Assembly (NCBI GenBank): GCA_903837825.1
Contig: CAILVZ010000009.1
Coordinates: 1-41,888, forward strand
Direction: 5' to 3'
Source of the DNA: Akkermansiaceae bacterium
GTDB taxonomy: Bacteria; Verrucomicrobiota; Verrucomicrobiia; Verrucomicrobiales; Akkermansiaceae
Length of the DNA: 41,888 nt
This document shows positions 9,126 through 17,613 of the stretch, one piece after another. The translations under genes were made by a program, and so were the position numbers. The notes beneath the pieces were generated by a model. It worked only from the letters and a program-made list of their open reading frames with translations. It had not been told where the DNA came from and ran no database searches. The stretch's first letter is position 1. Each line of letters opens with the position of its first letter.

Positions 9126-12100
9126 TTAATTGCCCGAATGTGAATAAGTGCGGAGGAACAGCTGAATGTCCTTCACGCTTGCGGCAAATCGATTGAGGCC
9201 AGTTTGTTCATCTTTCAATAACGTGTAAGCAGGAATGACAATCTTCCATCCACTGTTCCAGACACTCCGACCAATCAGACGGGTATTGGTGAATTCCTGG
9301 GGCACACTTCCATAGAACATCGTTGCATCAGCCACCGGACGGAAGGCTTGGTGTTTACGAATGATCCAGGGTTGCTCGCTCAGGGTGCCTGTGGCTGAGA
9401 AAAACTGGTTATTGTTGAATTGGGTGCCTCCGAGATTGTAGGGCAATGGCAGTGCTTGGTCCTGAACCGTCCAGCTTCGGACGGTATTTGTATCCCCAAG
9501 AGGCGGTGCCAGCATGCTATCGTTTCCGCAGGGGATCAAATAGACGTAAGGGGTAGCACCTAGCGCATTGCTACTGCTGGTATTCGGCGCACCACCGGAG
9601 TTGCCTGCGGCGTAGCTATCCATCCCCACATAGCCTGGAAGAGCAATGCCAACACTATAAATCTTCGTCGCGAAGTTACTCGGGGTGTAGTTATGATCGC
9701 CAGCAGCGTAATTGAGACAGAAGAAATTCAAGCCGTGCTGGATGGACGATTGGAATGGAATGATAATCCCTGGCACATCGGTTCCATCGGGCTTGACCAA
9801 ATTGCGGCAGTACTTCGCCACATCACTATCGCCCGCGACGTTCGAAACCATGTGTTGCTCGAGTGTCTGCTGCCAAGCGTCATCATCGCTCGTGGTATCA
9901 GGGTTATTGATCAGCCTGAACAACTCGGAACGAAGTGAGAAAACCGTACCGTATTGATCTGGGTTATTGATTCCCAGGCGACCCTTGGCGACCGAGAAGT
10001 CGGAATTGACTTGGGCGAGAGTGCCCGCAAGACCCGCGTCACCTAGGGTACTGGTGGTTGCTTGCGGCGTACCGCCGGTCAAATCTCCAAGCGACCGAGA
10101 TGCGACGATCCGATCAAAAATCTTTTGTCCTGAGGTCGTTCCCAACAAGCCCGTCTCATAATCATAACTCTTCACCGCAAGATAACTATAGCGGCTCGCA
10201 AGATCAAAAAGGCTTCGATACTGCACGAGCGATTCATCACGGAACAAGCGGAACGCGAGATCCTTTGTGCGATAGCCTTGGATGACCGCAGCCGCACGAA
10301 TCCGGAACGATTCTCGCTCGGCCAGCACACGCAGACCCTTGGCAAGCACACTGCGAACCCGCTCGTTGGCAAGTTGATACTTCGTAGCAGGTCCACCGAG
10401 GGCAGACACCATCCCCGTCATTTCACGATATTTCTGCTCTACCTCGTAGGCCAACTGAGTCGCCTCAAGACTGAACTCCCGCTTGGTCAACTCAGCTTCC
10501 AGATCGAGTGAGGATTTGCTGATGTCGGTGTTGACGCTACGTGCAATGGTATCACTGGCAAACGCAGCAACGAGCATCGTTTCCTTCAACGTCTTTGCCG
10601 CCAGTAGGGTGCCGCCCCGTGCTCCAGAAAGTGCATCCGTGGCCAACCCGACCACTTTGGGCAGCATTTCGGAGATGCTATACGCTGCGTCATCGATGTA
10701 CTCGGCTGCCATCGCCGTGCTCTGACCAATGGTCTCAGCAGCCGCAACTACTCCCATTTTCGTTTTGATGATGGCCTCCTTGTCGCTGCGATAAGCAACT
10801 TGGTTGGCGTGATTGTCGATCGTATCACTCATCAATTGGGCCTCGCGCTGAAAATCACGATTGCAATCGACGACCGAGCCAATGGCGTTCGAAAGATCAA
10901 GATAGGCAAGGTGCGCGTCCATTAAGGCTGACTGCAATTCGCCCGTTTCAGGACGAGCGCCCATGCCACCCGACCGATAGACGTCCGAGTATTGGATGAA
11001 CTGGTTTGGATAGACCGTCACATTCTGCGTGACAACCTGCAAAGGATCATTGCTCTGCTTCACGATGTCCGCGATCGATTTCCCAGTAAAATCATCGTTG
11101 GCCAATGACGTCGTGATCTTCATCGAACAACTGGCTGGGGAGATGGTATCAGCCATCGCCAATGGAGTGGTCGAGAATGGACGATCCACCACAAACCAGT
11201 TGGTTAGATCGGGTCCTGAATAGTCCTGCGCATAAATCTTGCCCGCACCGACATCTCCCTCATAGGGCTTACCGAAAATTTCGATCAACTGGCTCACATA
11301 TGCCGTCTCTTGATCGCTAATGGCGGAACTGTAGTCGTCCACGGTGTTTTGCTGAGTTCTCAGCGAGGCGGTCATCTTCCCCGCTTGTTGGAAGGCACCT
11401 GCAGCATTATTAAGAGCGACCAACGCACGACCATAGACCTGTTCGTAGTGAGACGTGCCGGCTTTCATCTGGTCAGGCGAAATGTCGAATGCGATCGCTC
11501 CCGAACTCAAGCCCAGCGGATTGAGATGCGCATCGGCATTGTCCATCGTCGTCTGCATGCTATCCGCCAGAGTCTCGAGTTCGACGAGCTCGGGAACCGT
11601 CGTTCGGTCAATCTTCTGAATGCCTGAATGAGTGTTATCCACTGCGGGGAGCAGGGCATTGCCCATGGCCCAATTGAAGAGCGCACCTTGGGTTGAGCGA
11701 CTCACTGAGTCATCAAGCGCCCAGTGCTCGTTGGCATCGGCAAACTGAGTCCAACCACTGGACGTATCATCTTGATAATTCTTGCGGTAAACCAACTCGC
11801 AAATCTGTTGCGATGTCCGGGCGAGACTCACGGCGGAAGCCGCAAACTTGCGCTCGTCCTGATAGTCGATGGTGACGGCTTGGCCCATCACGGTCACCGC
11901 CTCGGCGCGCGGCGTCCATGTGAAGTTGGAGTTGTGCAGCAAGCGATAGTAGCCAGTCAGCGCGGTGAGGAAATGCCCGTAAGCATCGCCATGCCCTTGT
12001 GGGAACATCCATTGCGCGTCCGACTCGTCGATCACGCCATTGGCCGTGCTGCTTCCAGACTTTTCCTTGATGTTGTAGTTGGTGGCGTAAAGCGACTCAC

Positions 12101-15100
12101 CGCTGTTGATCCCACCCGTGTAGTTCCAATAAAGGCGGTTGTATGCGGGTGCGGTCTGCACCCCTGGGCTCACACTGTCATCGCGCCCCCGCAGGAGGGC
12201 CAGCTCCTCATCCAGTGAACTGACGACCTGTCCCTCGAAGCTGAAACGACTGGTGTTGACCGATCCATCATCCAGCGAAATCGTGGGGTTTGCTGCGTCG
12301 GAATACGCCTCATTTCCGAGAATCATGTAGAGGTCGTTGAGATAACCTGCTGCGAGGATGAGTGCGTTGTTGGTGTCTGGGTCGTTGGTATTCGCATCGA
12401 TGCTCATGCTCTTGGCGCGATTGAGCACGGTTTCATAAATTTCGATGAGCCCGACATCATTCACATTGTCCATGGTGAGTGCGATGTCCCCTTCCCAACG
12501 CTTGCCGGCTTGAGTGATCACGCTCACATCCGTATTGACGGCATTGTTGTAAAGATCGGTGACACGCTGTGAGAATGGGTTGATGGCTGCAAGCACCCGC
12601 TTGACCCAACCCTCGTTGAACTGTGCTGGCATCCAGCGCGACCAGTTGGTCGAACCGAGCACATTTCCCGCCGCTGCTCTTGGACGATAGCGAACGGTGA
12701 ACCACCGATCATTGAGAACGAACTGTGGGCCGCCGAAGGGATTGATCACATCCCCACCGACGATCGCCGTATTGCTCAACACACCGCTCGGGTCGCTAGG
12801 CGTCTGCCATACCGTGTCAGAGGTGGTGACCACGTCGGTTTCGGTAGCAGCCTCTAACTGGAAGTTGACCGAACTGATCGCATTGAGATCGCTGGTGGTG
12901 TAAAGTGCCACTTCGATCACATTCGCACCGGCGGTAAAATAACTCGGTGCCACATTGAACTGCTTCGTCAAGCCCGTCGTTGACAGTCCCGTACCTGCTT
13001 CGGACTGGGTCAGTCCCGTCGTCAGCGCGTTGTAAGCCAGCACTGGGTTGCCATTCACGTAAAGCACTAGACCATCGTAGTTTCCAACACTCGCGCTAAA
13101 AACGATCTTGCCGGGCACCCCCGAGGTGAAATCTACTGCGGAAATCGACTTGAACACCACACTTGGATATCCGGCTGCAGCTTCTGTATCCGTGTAGGAT
13201 TGAGTGACGACCGTCAGCTGCGACGTGCTATTGGTCGGAGCCTGTGAAAGAATGATCTGTGTGCTGCTGAGCACACTTGAAACCGTCGCGTTGCCAGTTA
13301 AACTGCTACCGCTCACCACCATTCCAGGCTCGATCGCAGACGTGTCGGCTAGGGTGACTGTCGTACCGCTCAAGCCCCTCACCGTGTAAGTTCCGACGAG
13401 CTTCGCCGAAGGTCGGATCAACACCGCACGCGGTACTGTCACGGTGCGCCCCGTGGCGATGCTTGCGTATTGTGCAGCCGTTGGAAGCTTTGCACCAGGA
13501 TCAGTATACATCATCCACGTTGAGGATGCACCTAACTTGGTGGCCAACTCCGTGCGATAAACCGCGGGTGCACTGGCAGCGCCCGTCGTCCATCGCCAGT
13601 CGAATTCATACTCCTCGGGCTTGGCCGCGAAGTCACCACTGTGTCGGAGGCTCACCTGCTCATCGAGCGGGTTACTGGAATTCACCACCTTCAAGTCACC
13701 CGTGTAAAGGCGATTGGCCACCTTGAACACCTTGACCTGCACGGGATCCCCCTCGGGAGTGAATGCATTGCCATTTCCAAAAACCATCGTCGCGTAGCCA
13801 GTGCCTTTGCCCAATGCGGTCACTGCGTAACTGTCGACTGCGGTGTCAGGATTGGTAATTTCGGCCAGACTGCTCACGCCCACCTTGGAAGAACTGCTGA
13901 CGATGTAGGTACCCAGCTTCGCCGTGTCCTCAGCAAAGGTATCCACCGTGGTGGAAAAACCGTCGATGGCAGCATCCCATTTGGCCTTATCGGTATTGCC
14001 AAGCGGAACCAGCGACTTGAGCTTCGTGACTTCCGATGCCGTAAGAACATTTAGATCCAGATAATCCTCGCCCGCGATTGCGTCGTGAAACTCACCTTTA
14101 AAGACCAGAGTCCCCTTCGTGCCGCGTAGGGGGTCGAGATAAATCCGCTGCTGCAGCGAAGGTGACAGCCCTTGGAAGTAGGTCTTTCCTTGATAGGAGG
14201 TGGTCGTGATGGAAGTCGGCAAGCTCGCGAGGCCCGTATCGCTCAACGCGTAAGTCTTTTCACGAGTCGGATCGTGCAACATCACACTTGCCTTGGCGCT
14301 GGTGCTGTTGGTGGTGTCCTTGGCGATCGATTGTTGATAATAAATTTGAGCGCTCGCTTGGCCACGCACCTGAGGCAAACCATACTTTGCGAGGGTGAGC
14401 GTCTCACCCACGGCAAGTTCAGGAACCGCGCTCGGCCATGCTGGGGTGTAAACGATACTCAGCGGTTGGTCGATTTGGCCCGCCCCACCCGTAGGGTCAG
14501 CATCGATCAAGTTGGTCGTCAGCAACTGACCGGTGCGGGAAGCATCTCGCAAAAACGGCAAAATGGTTCCCACGGCGGGTTGACTCGCCATCCCTGGAAT
14601 GAAAAATCCGTCTTGGCTCTTATAGTAGAGCTTCATGGTCAGCGTCGGCGTGCCCGTCGCATGCGGACCCCGATGAATCCACGTGAACCCCTTGCGATCC
14701 TTGAAAGTGAATCCCTTGTAAGCAGCGGCAGACTGGACTGCGGTATTCGTTGGAGTATCGCCATAAATCTCTAGATCCTTGGCCGTGGCGTTATCACCGG
14801 CACCCACCATCGCCAAAGGAAGCAGGGGCAGCGGATAGGGCTTCACCAGCAAGGTCCCCGCAGTCGCGGTGTAGTTGAAGGTGTAGGTCGCATTCGTTCG
14901 CAGCACCTTGTAAGCGTGAATCGCTGGACGCAGGTCACTCGAATTAATATATGCAACAAGCACATAAGGCTCTGAAGTGTAGGTCGAACCCGCAGTGGTG
15001 AGATTGAGGTCGTCGCGCAGAGCGTAGGCACGACCACCGAGCATGAACGCATGCTCTTCATTTGGATTGTAACCCGTTTTGGTGGAATCATTTTGATAAT

Positions 15101-17483
15101 ACACCGAGCCCGATGCCTCAGCTCCAGTTAGATCGCCAGTACCAACGCCCTGTGCAATGACGATCTGTGAAGGATTGCTGGGGTATGAGACCGTGTAGCG
15201 ACCAATTTTTCCTGCCACATAAAAGTCACTAAACTGGGACGAGGGCGCAGGCACCTTCTTGAACCACCTCACGGTGAGCGTATTACTGCCCGTCTTGGCA
15301 TTGACTGGTATGATCGCACCCTTGTTCGCGGCATCCATTCCCTGAGTGAAGGGATTGATATACCCAGCAGGATAGTAGCAGGTGCCACTCGATATGTAGC
15401 CACCCAACTCGTGGCCACTTGGAGGTGCGATGCGATCACCCACGGTAGCCGTCGTGGTCTCTGCAATCCTCGCCGCTTGATCACTTTCCACCGTGTAAGT
15501 GAGCGTGGCCGCCCCATTGCTCGGGGGCGTCCCAGCAGTCAGGACAAATTGCGTACCGCTGAGGATGCTGGAGATCGTAGCAAGCCCAGTGATGCTTGGG
15601 CCCGAAACCAACATCCCAACTTCCAGTCCCATCGTACTTGCCACCGTGACCGTGGTCACACCACCCGTCGTGCTATAAGTCGATGCGACACTCAGGGCTC
15701 GGGTTTCCGCCTGCGTGTATAGGTTCACATACCACGGTGCGCCCGATGCCGTGAACTTCAGCAAACTGCGGTTCCGCCCATCGGCACCCGGATTTACTAG
15801 AACCGATTGCGTGAGCGCGTCCAAACTTGCCTCGGCCCCAGCAGGATCGTCCTGGTATACGATCGACGGCAGAGCTCCATTGATGAATTTCAAACCAGTG
15901 TCTGCCGTGCTCCCGCCAGCATCCACTGTCTGGAAAGTATAATCGGTTAGATTCGGCGACCACCGCAGCCAATACGCGTCCTTATACTTCGGCCAGCGAA
16001 TTCCATAATCGCCTGATTCCAACCAGTAAAACTTTACATCATTGTAAGCGGTCGTGCTGCTTGGCATGCCATTGTCTGGATCATTGGGAGCGCTGGTGAC
16101 ACGTTCCGCGTAGTAGCTCGTCGAACCATCACTCGTGGTGACAGTCGAATAATAATTGACCGACGATCCATTCACCGGCGAAGGATCCAGAACACCCGAG
16201 GTTCCATCGTGCGGGAGAATGGGTTTACCTAAATAGGTCGTGGCATATTTCGTGTCAGCTTGACGGACAATTTCCACAATGTCCGAGCCGATGTAAGTCA
16301 GGACATCATTCCCAACGCGAGCTTTGCCGAGATACTCGACAAAAATCCGTCCCTCGACATTGTAGGCATACAGTTGCGCGGTTGCCCCCACCTTCGTGAA
16401 CTTGAGAGTACTATAAATGTATGGGGTAAACGGACTGTCACCCGGTGAGACCACTTCATTGACCACCGCCTTGGGCACATAGTTGTTATAAATTGGATTC
16501 ACCGCCATGATGTTGGGATCGGTGATCGCCACTGGCGGCGCGTCGAAGCCACGCTGGTTCCAGTAGATGGTCCGGATCGGCTTCGACGAGGTCGAAGCCA
16601 CCGAGAAGGTCTCGGTCATGATCTCATAGTAACCACTGCCATTGGCAATATTGGACACCCAACTGACAGTCACCTGCCCGGGTTGCGAAGCGAAAGACTT
16701 CTCGGCGTGTGGGCTGTAATAATAATTCAACGCTGGGGTGATGGTGCAAGCGACACTGCCGGAGATGTTGCTATTAGCGAGGTCCGCTAAAGTCACGGTC
16801 GTACCCGTGATGTCGATGACTGGCTGCCCCAGCAGTGAGGCTCCCACCACCAAGGTGGCGGGCACGCTCGCCACGCTCACAATGCGGGTGGCAGTGCTGC
16901 TTGAGGTGACATTGACACTGCTCGTCAGGATCGGGGTGGTGGTCACCCCTAACGCTGTTAGAAAACCCTCACCCGGTTGCACCGGCTTTTGGCGCCAGTA
17001 GCCGACCGGTGCAGTGGTGACCAAATCGGCCTTGGTGAGAGGCAGCGTGATTTCATCACCCATCATGTAACGCGGCAATCCAGAGGCAAAAACGCCACCA
17101 AAAGTGCTACTGCGAAGCACCAAGGTGGTACCCGACGCCGCACTGGTGTCACGCGTGGTGTTGCTTGGGTAGTAGGGCGCAACGCTGAGAGTCGCTCGAG
17201 ATGACCCCCCACTCTGTCCCATGCCTTGGTTGTTGCTACTGAGCGTTGCTGGCAAGGTTGCATTGTTGGTGATCGGGAGGCTCGCGCTCCCCGGTGGACC
17301 ATAGGCAGTCGCGCTACCAGCTGCCACACTTCCCGTGCCCGCCCCGTTGAAGGGATGGTACAAGCGGTTCTGCTGGGAGACATTAAGCGAGTAAGTCTGC
17401 GCCTGCACCAGCGAGGCGGCAGCCAGACTCACGAGAATGAATCGTAGGGTATGGGAGAGCAAATTCACAGGAATGGAGTGCAA
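9126..17483 (-). CDS. Giant (2785 aa) predicted secreted protein; C-terminal third resembles Tc-toxin subunit A-like helical and TcB-binding regions
   Basis: Single uninterrupted ORF; signal peptide MHSIPVNLLSHTLRFILVSLAAASLVQA; beta-rich N-terminal two-thirds with two xxGMxVSGxxxTGxATxSSxLSxTQxxL modules; long helical segment (~residues 1900-2550); C-terminus SWKIVIPAYTLLKDEQTGLNRFAASVKDIQLFLRTYSHSGN. Confidence 0.85.
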   Translation of the reverse strand: MHSIPVNLLSHTLRFILVSLAAASLVQAQTYSLNVSQQNRLYHPFNGAGTGSVAAGSATAYGPPGSASLPITNNATLPATLSSNNQGMGQSGGSSRATLSVAPYYPSNTTRDTSAASGTTLVLRSSTFGGVFASGLPRYMMGDEITLPLTKADLVTTAPVGYWRQKPVQPGEGFLTALGVTTTPILTSSVNVTSSSTATRIVSVASVPATLVVGASLLGQPVIDITGTTVTLADLANSNISGSVACTITPALNYYYSPHAEKSFASQPGQVTVSWVSNIANGSGYYEIMTETFSVASTSSKPIRTIYWNQRGFDAPPVAITDPNIMAVNPIYNNYVPKAVVNEVVSPGDSPFTPYIYSTLKFTKVGATAQLYAYNVEGRIFVEYLGKARVGNDVLTYIGSDIVEIVRQADTKYATTYLGKPILPHDGTSGVLDPSPVNGSSVNYYSTVTTSDGSTSYYAERVTSAPNDPDNGMPSSTTAYNDVKFYWLESGDYGIRWPKYKDAYWLRWSPNLTDYTFQTVDAGGSTADTGLKFINGALPSIVYQDDPAGAEASLDALTQSVLVNPGADGRNRSLLKFTASGAPWYVNLYTQAETRALSVASTYSTTGGVTTVTVASTMGLEVGMLVSGPSITGLATISSILSGTQFVLTAGTPPSNGAATLTYTVESDQAARIAETTTATVGDRIAPPSGHELGGYISSGTCYYPAGYINPFTQGMDAANKGAIIPVNAKTGSNTLTVRWFKKVPAPSSQFSDFYVAGKIGRYTVSYPSNPSQIVIAQGVGTGDLTGAEASGSVYYQNDSTKTGYNPNEEHAFMLGGRAYALRDDLNLTTAGSTYTSEPYVLVAYINSSDLRPAIHAYKVLRTNATYTFNYTATAGTLLVKPYPLPLLPLAMVGAGDNATAKDLEIYGDTPTNTAVQSAAAYKGFTFKDRKGFTWIHRGPHATGTPTLTMKLYYKSQDGFFIPGMASQPAVGTILPFLRDASRTGQLLTTNLIDADPTGGAGQIDQPLSIVYTPAWPSAVPELAVGETLTLAKYGLPQVRGQASAQIYYQQSIAKDTTNSTSAKASVMLHDPTREKTYALSDTGLASLPTSITTTSYQGKTYFQGLSPSLQQRIYLDPLRGTKGTLVFKGEFHDAIAGEDYLDLNVLTASEVTKLKSLVPLGNTDKAKWDAAIDGFSTTVDTFAEDTAKLGTYIVSSSSKVGVSSLAEITNPDTAVDSYAVTALGKGTGYATMVFGNGNAFTPEGDPVQVKVFKVANRLYTGDLKVVNSSNPLDEQVSLRHSGDFAAKPEEYEFDWRWTTGAASAPAVYRTELATKLGASSTWMMYTDPGAKLPTAAQYASIATGRTVTVPRAVLIRPSAKLVGTYTVRGLSGTTVTLADTSAIEPGMVVSGSSLTGNATVSSVLSSTQIILSQAPTNSTSQLTVVTQSYTDTEAAAGYPSVVFKSISAVDFTSGVPGKIVFSASVGNYDGLVLYVNGNPVLAYNALTTGLTQSEAGTGLSTTGLTKQFNVAPSYFTAGANVIEVALYTTSDLNAISSVNFQLEAATETDVVTTSDTVWQTPSDPSGVLSNTAIVGGDVINPFGGPQFVLNDRWFTVRYRPRAAAGNVLGSTNWSRWMPAQFNEGWVKRVLAAINPFSQRVTDLYNNAVNTDVSVITQAGKRWEGDIALTMDNVNDVGLIEIYETVLNRAKSMSIDANTNDPDTNNALILAAGYLNDLYMILGNEAYSDAANPTISLDDGSVNTSRFSFEGQVVSSLDEELALLRGRDDSVSPGVQTAPAYNRLYWNYTGGINSGESLYATNYNIKEKSGSSTANGVIDESDAQWMFPQGHGDAYGHFLTALTGYYRLLHNSNFTWTPRAEAVTVMGQAVTIDYQDERKFAASAVSLARTSQQICELVYRKNYQDDTSSGWTQFADANEHWALDDSVSRSTQGALFNWAMGNALLPAVDNTHSGIQKIDRTTVPELVELETLADSMQTTMDNADAHLNPLGLSSGAIAFDISPDQMKAGTSHYEQVYGRALVALNNAAGAFQQAGKMTASLRTQQNTVDDYSSAISDQETAYVSQLIEIFGKPYEGDVGAGKIYAQDYSGPDLTNWFVVDRPFSTTPLAMADTISPASCSMKITTSLANDDFTGKSIADIVKQSNDPLQVVTQNVTVYPNQFIQYSDVYRSGGMGARPETGELQSALMDAHLAYLDLSNAIGSVVDCNRDFQREAQLMSDTIDNHANQVAYRSDKEAIIKTKMGVVAAAETIGQSTAMAAEYIDDAAYSISEMLPKVVGLATDALSGARGGTLLAAKTLKETMLVAAFASDTIARSVNTDISKSSLDLEAELTKREFSLEATQLAYEVEQKYREMTGMVSALGGPATKYQLANERVRSVLAKGLRVLAERESFRIRAAAVIQGYRTKDLAFRLFRDESLVQYRSLFDLASRYSYLAVKSYDYETGLLGTTSGQKIFDRIVASRSLGDLTGGTPQATTSTLGDAGLAGTLAQVNSDFSVAKGRLGINNPDQYGTVFSLRSELFRLINNPDTTSDDDAWQQTLEQHMVSNVAGDSDVAKYCRNLVKPDGTDVPGIIIPFQSSIQHGLNFFCLNYAAGDHNYTPSNFATKIYSVGIALPGYVGMDSYAAGNSGGAPNTSSSNALGATPYVYLIPCGNDSMLAPPLGDTNTVRSWTVQDQALPLPYNLGGTQFNNNQFFSATGTLSEQPWIIRKHQAFRPVADATMFYGSVPQEFTNTRLIGRSVWNSGWKIVIPAYTLLKDEQTGLNRFAASVKDIQLFLRTYSHSGN

Positions 17484-17613
17484 GTGTTCAGTGAGCGGTG
17501 ATCCATGAAGAATCGTTCAAAAGGTTGGAGCATCGGTGACTTGAGGCGATCGGATGAAACATGGAAGGTTCATGCTGCGAGGTTACAAAACTCCTTCATC
17601 CGAACACTCATCC

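Noticed and set aside
9693-17447. Many plus-strand ORFs of 60-200 aa opposite the giant 2785-aa gene
   Set aside because: Short, compositionally odd, no recognisable motifs; expected by chance opposite a long GC-moderate ORF.
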